Part shown: piece after piece, positions 23,671 through 35,936 of the stretch
Numbering within the stretch: position 1 is the first letter of the stretch
Layout of the letters: each line of letters begins with the position of its first letter
DNA from: Cenococcum geophilum 1.58
Lineage: Eukaryota > Ascomycota > Dothideomycetes > Gloniales > Gloniaceae
Length of the DNA stretch: 64,000 bases
Direction: 5' to 3'
Assembly (NCBI GenBank): GCA_001692895.1
Contig: KV748219.1
Coordinates: forward strand, 744,001-808,000
Position numbers and translations under genes: made by a program
Notes under the pieces: model-generated
Databases searched by the model: none
What the model was told of the DNA's origin: nothing
What the model saw: the letters and a program-made list of their open reading frames with translations, nothing else

Positions 23671-23827
23671 GGGGATATCTGACCGCTTTAGGGCAAATCC
23701 TTAGTAGATTTGAGTGCTAGGAACTAGTAAAACTGCTAAGAACTAGCCCTAGAGCGACCTTATAGCCCTGCGCCTCCTAATTATATAAAAATTAAAATAT
23801 CCCCTTACGTGACTGTGATAGATAGAT
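23671..23827 (+). repeat. YR retroelement repeat B1 (157 bp)
   Basis: From GGGGATATCTG to GATAGATAGAT. Same length and near-identical sequence as B2 at 24094-24250. It is followed after 2 bp by A2. Confidence 0.9.
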
Positions 23828-23829
23828 AT

Positions 23830-23939
23830 TAGCGTCTATATATTACTTGGCAGCATCTACCTTAGTAACGCACAATGCTGAGACCTCCCGTAATATTCGC
23901 GAATATCGAACGTAGTCACTACGTGGCTAATTCGCTTTC
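23830..23939 (+). repeat. YR retroelement repeat A2 (110 bp)
   Basis: Second copy of A1 (19414-19523), placed between B1 and B2 as in Ngaro/PAT elements. A third, weaker B-like stretch follows at about 23975-24060. Confidence 0.9.
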
Positions 23940-24093
23940 CCTACCCGCCATCCCTTGTACTCAGTATACATTATATATAGATAGCGCTTTAAGGCAATTC
24001 TTTAGTAGGTGCTAGGAACTAGCAAAACCACTAAGAGCTAGCCTTAATGCGACTACTATAGTTAGATAGTCTTACAGCTATAGGCTTACGATC

Positions 24094-24250
24094 GGGGATA
24101 TCTGGCCGCTTTAGGGCAAATCCTTAGTAGATTTGAGTGCTAGGAACTAGCAAAACTGCTAAGAACTAGCCCTAGAGCGACCTTATAGCCCTACGCCTCC
24201 TAATTATATAAAAATTAAAATATCCCCTTACGTGACTGCGATAGATAGAT
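24094..24250 (+). repeat. YR retroelement right repeat B2 (157 bp), element end
   Basis: Copy of B1 with only a few transitions. Its end at 24250 is where Copia-derived text of the next element starts, so this is taken as the right terminus. Confidence 0.9.
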
Positions 24251-26022
24251 TAATATAGTAGTAATTAGTACTAGGCTAATATACTCCTTTAGTTTTAAAC
24301 TTCTAGCAAATAGGTTAAAACTATATTATTAGTCTTAGTATAGCATTATTCTTTATTCTTTTACTAAAATAAGCTTTATGTTTTTATTTTAAAGCTTAAT
24401 ATAATAAAGCTTTATAGGAAATACTATGGTGGACTTGTTAATAAGCTGGGTATATAGATATAAAATACTAGGAGTTAGTAACTACTTAGTATGCTTTATA
24501 GGAGGCTCTACCGAATTATTCGATTTAGGTGTAGTTATTTAATTTATATTTAAGGTAGGTCTATATAGAATAGATTTATCCTTAAACTTATCCTTATAGA
24601 GAGGTTTTAGTAGACTAATTATCTAGATAGTATCCTCTAATGCTTCCCCTAGCAGTTAGTTAATATTCTAACCCCTAGGGTTATAGAACGAGGTCTTGTT
24701 AAATATAATATCTCTAGTTTGAATAACCTTATAGAGGCTTAAAATCCAAATTTAGTAGATATTAGTTAAATTATAGCCGATTAGGTGTTTAATTAATGCA
24801 TAAGGATTTAGCTTATCTCCCTTTTTAACTCGTTTGTTTAGTGTATAGGTCTTACAGCTATATATGTATATATAGGTAAGTAATAGCAGCTTACTGTAGG
24901 CGATCTCGTATGGAGTTTTTTACCCTAGCTGCTTATTTGGGGTTTGATTAAGTGCGTAGCTAGTAGTAAGGAAAGCTTCTGGTCCTAGAGATGTAGGTAA
25001 AGACGCTTCCAGCTATATAGCCCTTAATCGTTCCATAAGGGTTTGTCTAGATTATTTAGCTCTATTATTTTATTCTTCTATATACGGGGCTCGGCATTTA
25101 AAAGTAATACCTTTATCTGCACACTATGTCTAAAGGGTATCTCCTATCTATCTAAAAGCTCGTTCGTTATTGCTCTAGAAGAAGACGACGTCTTAATAAA
25201 ATCGTATTTTAATTAGCTAATGAGTCTTGCGAATAGTAGGTAGGATAGTAGCTTTGTCCTTATTCTTAGAGGTATATATAAAATTAATTTTTAAATACGT
25301 GTAATAGAAGTACATTACGTATCTATCGCCGTTATACCCTAGTTCTCCAAGGGTAATAATATTAAATGCTACCCGCTTAAATAGTCGAGTAGTTAGAAAT
25401 TTATATTCTCGTCTTTAAGAAATCTACTATATATACTTTGCTAATAAGCAAACTTTATATTTAATTTTAAGCGGTGCTTATTTAGTAGTTAATTCGGTTA
25501 GCTTTGCGCTATTAACGTGCCTAGGAAGCTGCTTAATAGCATTAGGTCCTGTATAGCCAAGAATTTTATACTATTTAGTAGCTAAGGCTCCGGCTAGTTT
25601 ATGGGCTATATAACTAGGCTAGAATCTTCTTATTAAGAAGGTCAATTAAGGTGTTAAATCTAGGGTATTTATAGGCTCTCTATACATTAGTGCCTAGTAG
25701 CCCCTTAGTCGTTTTATATAGTAAACTATTTCGCTAGTTACTAGACGGTATAGCACGTTTCGTCCTAAGTTAAAATAGATATCGTTATTAGTAGCTCTTA
25801 ATAGTGCTACGATATTTATAAAGAAGCTAGGTGCTAGTACTATATAAGATAGCTTTAATTTTAACTTCCTAGTAGGTGTGTTAATAGTAATGGTTACTAT
25901 TCTATAGGCTTATTTTTTTTAAAAATTTCCGCTAGTAATTAGGTAGTCGTCTTCTATAGCTAGGTAGGAGAAGGTAAAGTCTTCTTAGTTATTATAGACG
26001 TGGGTATTTACACTAGGGTTAA
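24251..26022 (-). mobile_element. Older Copia element, pol part (integrase and start of RT region)
   Basis: On the minus strand a Copia integrase C-terminal part is readable at about 24780-25400: an E-R-A-x-R-T-L-M-E-R helix, then Y-A-L-N-Q-T-P-N, T-P-Y-E and an L-I-G-Y-N-L-T-N block. These are characteristic of the family but broken by stops. This is a different Copia lineage from the one inserted at 26023. Its gag half continues right of that insertion at 32350. The left end is cut at the YR element boundary. Confidence 0.75.
26018..26022. repeat. 5-bp target duplication GTTAA (left)
   Basis: GTTAA immediately precedes the left LTR. The same five bases follow the right LTR at 32345-32349. 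Confidence 0.9.
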
Positions 26023-26193
26023 TGTCGGTATAACTCGCTTTATTAACGTGCACGAATATTACTTATAGTGGTACGTATGCGGTGTTAAAGTTGGTAGTTA
26101 ATTGATTCTAGAAGAAAGGGGTTGCTCTAAGGTTAGACCAGTTAGTCTTGCTTCGTAGTCTTATAACTATATTACGTAATTAATGTTCTGACA
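26023..26193 (-). repeat. Copia 3' LTR (left in window), 171 bp
   Basis: Starts TGTCGGTATAACTCGC and ends TTCTGACA. Compared with the right LTR it carries T or A at most differing sites, so it is the more strongly RIP-mutated of the two. Confidence 0.92.
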
Positions 26194-28069
26194 CTGGAGT
26201 AACTCTAAAAAGAAGGCTAATTTATACTCTAAAGTTAAGTCTTCTAGACTACTTGTAGCGTATACGCAATAGCTAGCTCTTCCGTCTATAATACGTAATA
26301 GCTCTACCTTTAATCCTAAGGCGTGTCGCCTGTCGGATTCTGCCATACCGTTAAACCGGCTAATTAGGATTTTCTATCCCCGGGATAGAAAATCGCTATT
26401 GGCTCGCCTGCTACTAGTGCCTTAGTGGCTGGCTCTAGTCCGTACCTACTAAAGCCGAATCCGTTTGTTTAACCTACCCTACGGCCTATAATTTAACTTA
26501 ATTCGTGTTAATAAGCTATAATAGTGCTGTATAAGGCTTGCCCTTTGTTATAGCGTCTACAGGGTTAGTATCTCCATTAATCTACTTAACTTCGGTAATC
26601 TGTCTTTATTTGTAAGCTTGGCGAAGGCATATTATATTAATCATTAAGCGTTTCTCTTGCGTAGTTCCTAGTTGGATAAGATAGTCGTATAAGGACTTTA
26701 AATTAGTATAAAGAACGAGTGGCAAGTTGACCTATAGGACCTTGTCTAGCGTAGATTTGATTACAGCGCCTATATTAAAACCGTGCGCTATACTATATAG
26801 CTTTAAGGCTAATACACTCCTAGTGACTCTTTTGCACTTAATTGAGGACTAGTAGACGATATTTGCCTTATTTAAGGCGTCTGCTAGTATAAGTATATAG
26901 CTAATTTGCGAAGATAGGTCCTTATTATTGGCGAAGGAAGCGTCTATAAATACTAGGAGTTATAAGGTATTAACGTCTAGCTTAATAAACTTTAGGCCTC
27001 TATTTACGTTCTTAATCTACCAGCTTAATTGCTTATTAAGACTCTTTATATTATCTTTAACTGGGTTAATTGCCTAGGTAGTAAAGGATAGGTTAAATAA
27101 GGCCTCTAGCTAACAGACTAAGGCGATATAGGCTCCTCTGGCGCGTTAAGCGATATACTAGTCCTTTAGCGTAAGTAGGCCACGCGTAACTCCTTTGGAG
27201 CTAGTGCTGTTTACTAGCGTAGTATTAACTATACTAAGGTTCTTACACTAGCGCTTTTGCGTTAGCGTGATACTCCTATCTTATATTAATTAAATAAGTC
27301 CTCTATTAAACTTAATTGGTATATTAGTGGTTAGTTACTCTCGCTCCTTAGCTATAAATTCGGCCTTATATAGTTTGCTTTATTTAGCCTCTATAAAGGT
27401 GTTATCTGCGAGGAATAGTATATTGTTAGTCTATAGGCTGACGATTCCAAAAGGCTTATCGCTATAAAGTAAGCAAGGGTTATATATAGACTGGTCCATT
27501 CGCAGCTAATTAACGTAGTGTAAATAGTAGGTCTTAAACCAGTAGTTTTTAGCTTTAGGTACTCCGTAAAGTGGCCTTATAACCTTTAGAACGGAGTCCA
27601 TATTAATTCCTAATTGTTTATTTAGCTTATATAGTGGTTATACGTAGAACTCGCGGTTTAGGTTTGTAGTAGACTGGACATAGGCTTATAAGATGTCTTA
27701 GAGGTAGAGTCGTGTCTACGGTAGTATAGCAGCGATATAGAGAATCAGCCGCTGGCTAACTCGTTAAATTGTTAGTAACTAAATAAGGACCAGCTCTTTC
27801 TCTAAGTTATTATAGGCCTATATAACGAGTCGTGATTTCTTAAAGGCTTTATTGGTTCCCTTATTCTTAATCTTATTAACAAACCGTGAATTAAAGAGTC
27901 TGACCCCCTTTAGTATATCGTGTAGTTTAATATCTTAAAGACGCCTTTCTTAAGTAGGCCTATAACCTCCTTTTATTATAAAGCGCTAAATTAGGTATTA
28001 CTATCGTTCTATAAGTAAATAGTAGTGCTAGCCATATCTGCGGTATTATTGTCCTATAAGTAGATAGCG

Positions 28070-28103
28070 ATATCTGCAATATCCGCAATATCCGCAATAT
28101 TAC
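28070..28103. repeat. 9-bp tandem repeat AATATCCGC inside Copia
   Basis: About three to four units of AATATCCGC or close variants. The same unit repeats at 35937-35990 in the hAT element. Confidence 0.7.
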
Positions 28104-31100
28104 CCGTGAAAGCGTCTATATCTATTATAGTATCCATAACAGTTGTGTCTGCGACGGCCGTAAGCAATAGGTATTTACGGGGGCGACCTCTACCTCGCTT
28201 TAGCGGTAGCTGTGGTTTAGCCTTAGGTAACGATTAAGGTTTGGCTAGTAAAGGTACTGGTTTATCTAATTTAGCAGACTCTTGTGGTTTAACTAGGTCT
28301 TGTGGGTCCAGTAGGTAAGGTTTTATAACCGTAGAGCGGAAGGTTATAGGCCTATTTAGTAGCTTTACGGTACAGGTCTCGCCATTAACGGTAAGTAGTA
28401 TATATGGTCCGTCCCAATAACTACTTTAGCTAGTATTACCTTCTCTCTAGACTAAAATAGGCGAACTAGGTAGAAGGCCGTAAATAGCATTAATTTATGG
28501 TTTATTTTGCATATTAAGAGCGTTAGCAATCTATTGTTTAGCTTATAGCTTCTAGATTTCTACTATTGCTTTCTTAATAGCCGCAGCTCGTTATGTAACT
28601 AAAGGTAATGGTACGTCTAATTTAACCATTTGGGGGTAGGCTCTAAAGACTAGGAGTATAGGGACTAGGCCTTCTGGGCCGGCTGTGTTATTAATAGCTT
28701 TAAAGGCCATTTATAGGGCCATCTCCTTACTAATTTCAGGGATTTTAGTCGTAATGATTTAGTAGGCTTGTTGTAGCGGGCCGTAGTAGCGTTCTACCAT
28801 TCTAATGGAATTATGTGATTCGACTGGAACCGACTTTATAGTTGCTCCTATAGTAGCTATATAGTGCTTAAACTCCTTACTAATAAAGTTCTTCTTAGTG
28901 TCTATAGTAATTAAGTCTGGTAGTCCTAAATAGCTATTAATCTAGCACATTTAAAGAACGTCCTAAATGTACTTAGCGCTGATGTCTTATAGCCATCTAC
29001 CAGCTTAAAATTAAGTTGCTTTGTTAACTATATATAGTAGGGGGGAGCCGCTAATATATATAATGTCGACAATAATATTATAATTAAAATTAACGTCGTC
29101 TTATAAGGTAAAGCGAAATCTACCTAGGGGTTTGCTAAACTTCTAGCAGTAGTGGTAGAGTCTAGTTAGTTCTTTAATAGCAGATCTATTAGTGTTATAG
29201 CCGTAGCCAGCCTTATTAAGAAGCTTTTACAGTCTATTAACTAATAGGTGACTAAATCGACGGTGTAGACGTTATAGTTCTATGTTAGTTAAGTAGTAAG
29301 GGTTTATATTAAAAGACTTAACCAAATAAGACTATAGGGAGAAGCTCTATAAAAGAAATAGGTGGCCAAATCGTCTGACTACTGGCACCTTTTTAGTGCG
29401 AGTAATAATAACGTCTTTTAGGTTATCGTATTTAATATAGAGTCTATCTATATCTACTAAGTAAAGTAGGAAAGGAGTATCTACTTTAATGATGTGGAAT
29501 TATACCTTGCCTATAGGGCTGTTAACGTCTATAGTTTTGATAGACGTAGAGGCTCTAATCCCGAATTGGATAGTTACTTAGCCCTTAGTTAACGTGTTAA
29601 GACTTATAGACTTATCTACGGCCTATAGAGCTTGGAATTAACTATAGCTAGCTATAGACTTACGTAAAGCACCTATATTAATTATAATTCCTATAAAAAC
29701 CGTCAAGGTATATTGTGACGCTATAGCTGTAGCCGTACTGTAGGCAAATGGGTTGGTCTCCGTGTGAGGTTCCGTAGTAAACTCCATAGTGAGTTCTAAG
29801 GCCGTAAGCAGGTATATATAAGCCTTATTAGCTAGCTCTACGCTTATAGAGGTTGCTTTCTTTATAGTAAGTATTCTAAAGGTAGTGATATAGGTAGAAC
29901 TATTATTAGGTTCTCCAGCATTGCTCCTAAAGTTATCAGCGTCTTATATATAGGCTTTAAAGTCTAAATTATTATCTTTATCTCTTTTGCAAGCAGCGAC
30001 GTATTACTTAAAGTGGTTATTAAAGTTGCCCTTATTGCGGCCCTTAATATTAATAAAGCGTCTCTTATAGTTATCTCTAGACCAATTATACTCCTCCTCT
30101 ATATATTTCTATAAATAGCAGTCCTCCTTCTTACAGACGCAGCGCTTGGCCTTTAGTCTACCATTAGTTCTATAAGAGCGATTGCTGCCATAGCAATTAG
30201 TATTTTAGTCTCGACTTTAGTTATTCCAATAGTAGCGTTAATCTGTAAAAAAGGCTTAATAAGACGGTCTTATTAAGGCCTATAAGGAGTATTCTTTTTC
30301 CTATATAATAATAGAGGATTATAGCTTGCTAATTAACTAAGAAAGGTCTTTTAAGGGGTTAAAGACAGTAATACGGCATGCTAGTACTCCCTAGCAAGCG
30401 GTAACCAACTTATTTATAAGAATGCGGTTTATATAGAAGTTTAGGTATAGTCTATAACATTACTTTAGCAGTTTATCTATAAGCAGTTAGAAGTTCTAAT
30501 AGATTAACTTATTAGGGTTCTCGTCTATAACTTCTTAAAGGGTTATACTGTTCTACTTCGTAAGGTTCTTACGGTAGTATTCTGGCCCTTTAAAGAACTA
30601 TCGCATATAGTTACAGGCTTTAGTAAAAGGTCTTAACTTAAGGTTGCTGTTATAGTAGTGGTCCTAAGTAAGCCCTTTTAGTATACTAGGGAATGCTACT
30701 ATATAGCCTTCTAGTAGCAAGCCAGATCTCTTATAGATGTTATAGAAGATAGTTAACTTAAAGTTAAAGCTGTCACTAACTCTATTATACTTTTAGTCGT
30801 CTATGTAGATCTTTATAATTATAACCACCTCTTTACTATATCTAGGTCCTTATCTAGGTCCTTACTCTACACTAGGTATAGCTAGTTTAGGTAGTATATA
30901 TATATATAGCTACTGCGGTTGCTACGGCTGCTATAGCTACTATAGTTACTATTCTCTTAGCTATAGCAGTTAGTTAATAAGAGCGTGGATTTAGTTATAA
31001 TTAGAGGATTAAGGACTAGGAGGGGTAGTAGGGGTAGTAGGGGCAGCGATTGGAGTAGCTGGCGGTATAGCGGTAGGAGTAGATCTAGGGGGGGTAGTAG

Positions 31101-31634
31101 GGGTAGTAGGGGCAGCGACCAGAGTAGCTGGTGGTGCAGTAATTGGAGTAGCTGGCAGTGCAGCAATCGGAGTAGCTAGTGGTACAGCGAGCTTATCTAG
31201 GGTTGCATTAAGTCGGTCTTATAAAGCCACAGTAATTATTAGCTTAATATTATTAAGGGCTAGACCAATCTCTTCGTCTGTCTATTTATGAAATTCTTCT
31301 TTATTAGCGACGTCTGTTAGTACCTTACTAAGGGAGTATTTCTTATCTTGCTTAATAATTTATACTCCTCTCTTAACTAGGTATTTACGGATTCCCATTT
31401 TAATATTAGATTGTACTTATATAAAGATCTTTAGCATAAAGTCCTTAAAGTCTTCCTAAAACACTGTCCACAATAAAGAGTCTATAAGGTTAGATTGTGT
31501 ATATAGGTATATCTTAGTCTCTATATACTCCGCTAGATTATTATCCGTAGCCGTCTCTAAGTCGATTCCGTTACTATATTTAGCAATTCTTTCCTTTTAG
31601 TTAATTTCTATATTGTCGTGTTTTTGTATATATT

Positions 31635-31775
31635 TAGTTTAAGGTTAAGTAAAGGTTCTAAAGGTTTAAGTTTAAGGTTAAGGTTTAAGGTTGGGGTTAA
31701 GGTTGAGGTTAAGGTTAAGGGTTATGTTAAGGTCAGGGGTGTGGTTAAGGTTAAGGTTAAGGGTGTAAAGGTGTA
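31635..31775. repeat. Imperfect GGTTAAG repeat in the Copia leader
   Basis: About 140 bp of GGTTAAG, GGTTTAAG and GGTTGAG units lie between gag and the 5' LTR. The truncated copy has a shorter form at about 10078-10130, so this is part of the element. It is not the TTAGGG unit expected for fungal telomeres. Confidence 0.8.
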
Positions 31776-32173
31776 TACGTATCCTATTGACAAATCTACA
31801 GTTCTTAGATACTATAGATAATTCTTAGCAGAGATACGGTCCTCTAGGCGATCTAACGCGTTAATAGTTAAGTTAATACGTGGTTTTAAGCTTTAAGGGT
31901 CCTCTAGGTGATCTAGCGCATTAGCGAGCTAATATATAGTCTTAAGCTTTAAGGATAACGTAGCTCTCTTTAAGTAAAGATACGGTTCTCTAGGCGATCT
32001 AACGCGTTAGTAGTTAAGCTAATACGTAGTTTCAAGCTTTAAGGGTAACGTAGTTTTCTCCTTTAACTAAAATAGGGCGATAGCTCTGCGATTTAACGCG
32101 TTAGCAGTTAAGCTAATACATGGTTTTAAGCTTTGCTATTACGTATTTCCTAATCTATACGTCTACTAATCAG

Positions 32174-32344
32174 TGTTGGTATAACTCGCTTTATTAACGT
32201 GCACGAATATCACTTGTAGTGGTACGTATGCGGTGTTGAAGTTGGTAGTTAATTGATTCTAGAAGAAAGGGGTTACTCTAAGGTTAGACCAGTTAGTCTC
32301 GCTTCGTAGTCTCGTGACTACGTCACGTGATTAACGTTCCGACA
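32174..32344 (-). repeat. Copia 5' LTR (right in window), 171 bp
   Basis: Starts TGTTGGTATAACTCGC and ends TTCCGACA, followed at once by GTTAA. It retains a CACGTGATTAACG stretch that is mutated in the left LTR. Confidence 0.92.
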
Positions 32345-32349
32345 GTTAA

Positions 32350-33643
32350 GTATTTAGGTATTTTAAAGTTTAAATAGAAATTAACCAGTACTAAATACGG
32401 TAGTATAGCTAGTCAGGGTTTTAAACGGTAGGGTTTTAGAATTAAAATTAATTATAGATTCTATACTCTTTACTTTCTATTCTTCTTTTTAAATATAGTT
32501 AATTATATATCTAACCTAGGGTATAGAGGATATTATTTCTTTTATTTTCTTAAGGACATCTAGCCTTAGTTTCCATTCTTAAGGGCGCTTTTGCTTAGCA
32601 ATATAGTAGCAGTCGCTATATTAATATTTGTGACCGTAGATGTATTTCTTATACCATTTTAAATTAGAATTTAAATCGGGGTTAAAATCTAAATTAGAAT
32701 TAGAATTGCCTTATAGGGTTATAAAGGCAGAGCTATTAGCAGTAGTAGACGACGATACTACTTGCTATATGCGGTAGTGCTCCTTAAATTCTTTAATTAG
32801 GTTAATAATAGATAGGGCTTCTTCGTCCTTACGTTCTTTACGAATAAGGTCTACTTCTAGAGCTCTTATAAAGCTAGAAGAGATGGGCTTAATTACTTAA
32901 ACGAAGTTGTAGTATAGCCTAAAGCCTTACATGTTTAGTAGGTCTAATTACTTAGCAAGCTTATAGACGTTCCGCTAGCTATTTAACCATTTTTCAATGC
33001 TCTGTTTTTTATTGTAGGCTTTTAGAGCTGTATATTATATTAGGACGTCGTACTTTTAACCTAATATAATAGGAGCTAGTGCTTTCTTAAGTGCCTGTAG
33101 CTATCCGTGTACTATATTTAGGCCATTAATAAGTAGAAGGTAGGCTACCGACGTTATTTGCATAATATAGTTGCTAATATCGTTAATAGCCTATTCTTAC
33201 TTTTAGTATATTTGGAGATCGTCCTTATATTTAGAATAGAGCTAATTATAGGCAATAAGTTAGTTTGGTTCTAGCTTCGCTATCAATATAGCCGTTAGCA
33301 GTACGTCTCTTAGTATAGGTTAACTTGGTGGTTCTAGCGTTAGAAGATTCTTTTCCTTCTTTAATGGGTTAATATATTGCCATACCTTGCTTGTTTTAGC
33401 TATGTCTTGGATAATAAAGAACCACTATATCCAATTAGAAGGCTCGTTAAGGATAAGGATAACTTTTAATTCGTTTATAGTTATTATTTTTAGGATTTTA
33501 ACAGGTTAGGTAGGGTCCAATTAGCGTCTTAGCGAAACCCTTATTTTAACGTTTTTTAATTCATTAATTCGTTTGTTGGTCGGGTACGTACGTTAACTAG
33601 GGTTAATCGTCCGTTTATTTAATAGGTAAAGAAGCTTAGAACA
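32350..33643 (-). mobile_element. Older Copia element, gag part (continuation of 24251-26022)
   Basis: On the minus strand a Copia gag is readable near 32550-33450, with an N-x-P-S-N-W-I-x-W-F-type segment near 33440 and a Y-S-D-C-Y-Y-I-A-K-Q-K-R-P segment near 32600. It lies on the far side of the nested Copia and in the same orientation as the pol part at 24251-26022, so the two pieces form one interrupted element. Frames are broken. Confidence 0.7.
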
Positions 33644-33670
33644 CTATAAAGCAGGCTGGTTTTGGATAAA

Positions 33671-33741
33671 TCTTATCGCGATAAGATGTAATGGATATCC
33701 TTATCGCGATAAGGATATCTATTACGTCTTATCGCGATAAG
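33671..33741. repeat. Three CTTATCGCGATAAG palindromes, 28 bp apart, in the hAT subterminal region
   Basis: Palindromes sit at 33671-33686, 33694-33719 (26-bp perfect palindrome GATATCCTTATCGCGATAAG and its completion) and 33728-33741. Their centres are exactly 28 bp apart. The whole 71-bp block is itself close to a palindrome. hAT subterminal repeats are known to bind transposase, and that role is the likely one here. Confidence 0.85.
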
Positions 33742-33829
33742 TCTTGGCATACCCCAAATAAATTTTTAGTCGCCTTCTTCTTCTTTATTATTGTATAAAA
33801 TATAGCTTTAGAGCTGGAATTAGAAGCTC

Positions 33830-35850
33830 TTAACTCTATTAATACCTCTAAATTAAAAATAAGAGGTTGCTCGGCTCTTTTAATATGGGAGCATACCCGT
33901 CTACTAAGTAATAGTGAGCCCGTACGAAATAAAAAGGCCTATCTTTTACTCTATTATAAATACTGTACAGAGTTATACGCTGTATAGTTAACTTCTAACT
34001 TCTAAAACTACTTAGCGTTAAAGCATAGCATTATAGTTAAGCCTAAAACTAGTTATACGAAAGAAGTAATACGGGATTAATTAAAAGATCTTTACCTTAA
34101 AGCGTCGTCTTAAAATAAGATAGAAGAGCTAGATTTAGAAGTGCTCCAAGCGGTCCTAAATAAGGAAGTTATTAATAAAGCTCTCGTTACATTAATTATT
34201 GTATAAAACTTACTATTTTAGATAGTTAAGTAGCCAGAGTTCTATGTCCTTCTATAGTTAATTAATCCTAAAGTAGATGGCTATATAACTATAGCCTATT
34301 TAAAAGTTAGTAAAAAGATCTATAACTTATGGATATTATAAAAGGATATTATACGAAAGAGGCTACAGTCTACACTTATAAGCATTTATCTCTCCATTAA
34401 TATCTAGACCTCTCTAAATAATTACCTTCTCCTTGCAATTTGTGGCTATTTTATTAATAGCAAGGAAAAGCTTATAAACGCTCTCCTTGGCCTTCGTACG
34501 GTAGCCTTTTATAGTAGGGATAAGTAATGGAATACTCTCCTTTTAGTACTTACGGATTATAGGATTACGTAAAAGCTGGGTGCTATTATATCTAATAACC
34601 ATACTATAAATAATAAGCTCTGTTATATAATAAGCAACTAGCTTCTCTAGGAAGAAAGAATTAAATAGAATCCCGTCCACTAACGGATCTGCTATTAGGG
34701 TTATATTCTAAACCTTGCCATATAGGCTTTTTTTTTAAAAAACCTAATTAGTCTTAACGATATTAAGTTATATAAAGAAGGAAAGGAGTTAGATCTAAAA
34801 GAGGAGAAAGTAAAAAGTAATACATTTCGGAAGCTTAGCGCACTTAGAAAGCTTTATAATATTACTATATACACCCGTAGCTTAGCTAGTCGTATAAGGG
34901 AGTTTAAAAGTCTTATAGAGAGAAGAATTCCGCTTAATAATTATACGAGGTGGAATAGCTAGTATCTTATACTTAGTATAGCAATTTAGAAAAAGTCTGC
35001 CATTAATACATATACTAAACGTTATCTTAATACACTTAAAAAGGACTATCTTAGTCTAAAAGACTAGGAGGCTCTTCGTACGATAAAAAGTTTTCTTTAG
35101 ATATTTTACTAGGCAACCTTAAAATATTAGGGATACGAAGCAATGCTTAAGAATGTACTCTTTATAATGGATATTATAATTAAGCACCTTAATAAATCTT
35201 AGGTTAGTTTATCTTCTTTCTATTTCCTAATCTAGCTAATATTATATAATAGAAGGAGTATATATCTAATAAAGAGTTCTCTAAACGCATTAGAAATACC
35301 TAAAATACCTTTAATAGGTATTACTATAAAACAGACGACTCGCCCCTTTACGCCGCTGCACTTATTCTTTATCTAGCCCGTTATGTAAGATATATTAAGT
35401 AGGTTTAGAAAAAGGAGTGGCGTAAGCCTACACTTAATAGCGTTAAAGAGCTTTGGGAGAGATATTGGAATAGGAGTTCTATACCTAGAAATACGTCATT
35501 ATATAAAAAGCTAGCCCCAGTTTAAGACCTTAATGAGTTTAATAAGATTGCCGAAGATCTTAATAGTATAATGTTTCGACCAAAAAGTTAGAATAAGTAC
35601 GAGAACTTTATCTCTAAGATATTATATAAAAATTTAACAACTGCGCTTTGGTAGTGGTCTTAAGAGTAACAACGAAAGCGCTAGCCACGGCTCTTACTTA
35701 TAGTAATCAAAATTCTCTTAATCCCAGCGATAAGTAATAAGCTAGAGAGAGTCTTTTTAGGAGGACGTCGTACGGTATTATAGGAGAGAATGCATATAAA
35801 TCCTAAAACTCTTAAGAAAATAGAATATTTAAAGAATTGGCATTAGAGAA
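33830..35850 (+). pseudogene. hAT transposase, degraded
   Basis: Family resemblance is strongest in two places. The central part near 34380-34730 reads L-L-A-I-C-G-Y-F then L-G-L-R-T-V-A, and later Q-G-Y-I-L-N-L-A. The C-terminal dimerisation domain is near 35630-35800. Numerous in-frame TAA/TAG codons and some frame changes occur along the length. A zinc-finger BED domain is not recognisable at the N-terminus. Confidence 0.8.
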
Positions 35851-35936
35851 GAACTATAAGAAGAATAGGGGATTTTTCCTTAAGTATTTAGCTATTATAT
35901 AGTTGGGGGGGTAGATAGCCTATATGTTCCTACTAT

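Larger units (their letters stand above)
19414..24250 (+). mobile_element. Tyrosine-recombinase (Ngaro/PAT-like) retrotransposon with split direct repeats
   Basis: About 4.84 kb. The plus strand reads, in order: a gag-like region with ATG near 19723 and a C-x2-C-type knuckle near 20555-20605; reverse transcriptase with a Y-Y-L-D-D-F box near 21361-21380; RNase H near 21830-22260; and a tyrosine recombinase near 22400-23360. The recombinase has an R-M-G-E box and a C-terminal G-Y-L-Y then I-Q-Q-L-G block. The termini are split direct repeats in the order A1 - ORFs - B1 - A2 - B2, diagnostic of this class. Integrase and LTRs are absent, as expected. Frames carry many TAA/TAG stops from RIP. No target duplication is seen, also as expected. 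Confidence 0.88.
26023..32344 (-). mobile_element. Complete Copia LTR retrotransposon nested in an older Copia
   Basis: 6.32 kb between two 171-bp LTRs that begin TG and end CA, flanked by a GTTAA target duplication. Minus-strand order is Copia-like: leader with an AAGGTT-type repeat, gag with a C-x2-C knuckle near 30110-30150, integrase about 28300-29500, RT about 27000-28000, and RNase H about 26480-27000. RNase H has an F-I-D-A-S-F-A block, where TDAS is usual. All ORFs are interrupted by RIP-type stops. The LTRs differ by about fifteen positions, all transitions by my alignment, so identity cannot be used simply as an age. Confidence 0.92.

Noticed and set aside
31635..31775. Internal telomere repeat
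   Set aside because: The unit is GGTTAAG-like rather than TTAGGG, and both copies of the Copia family have it in the leader.
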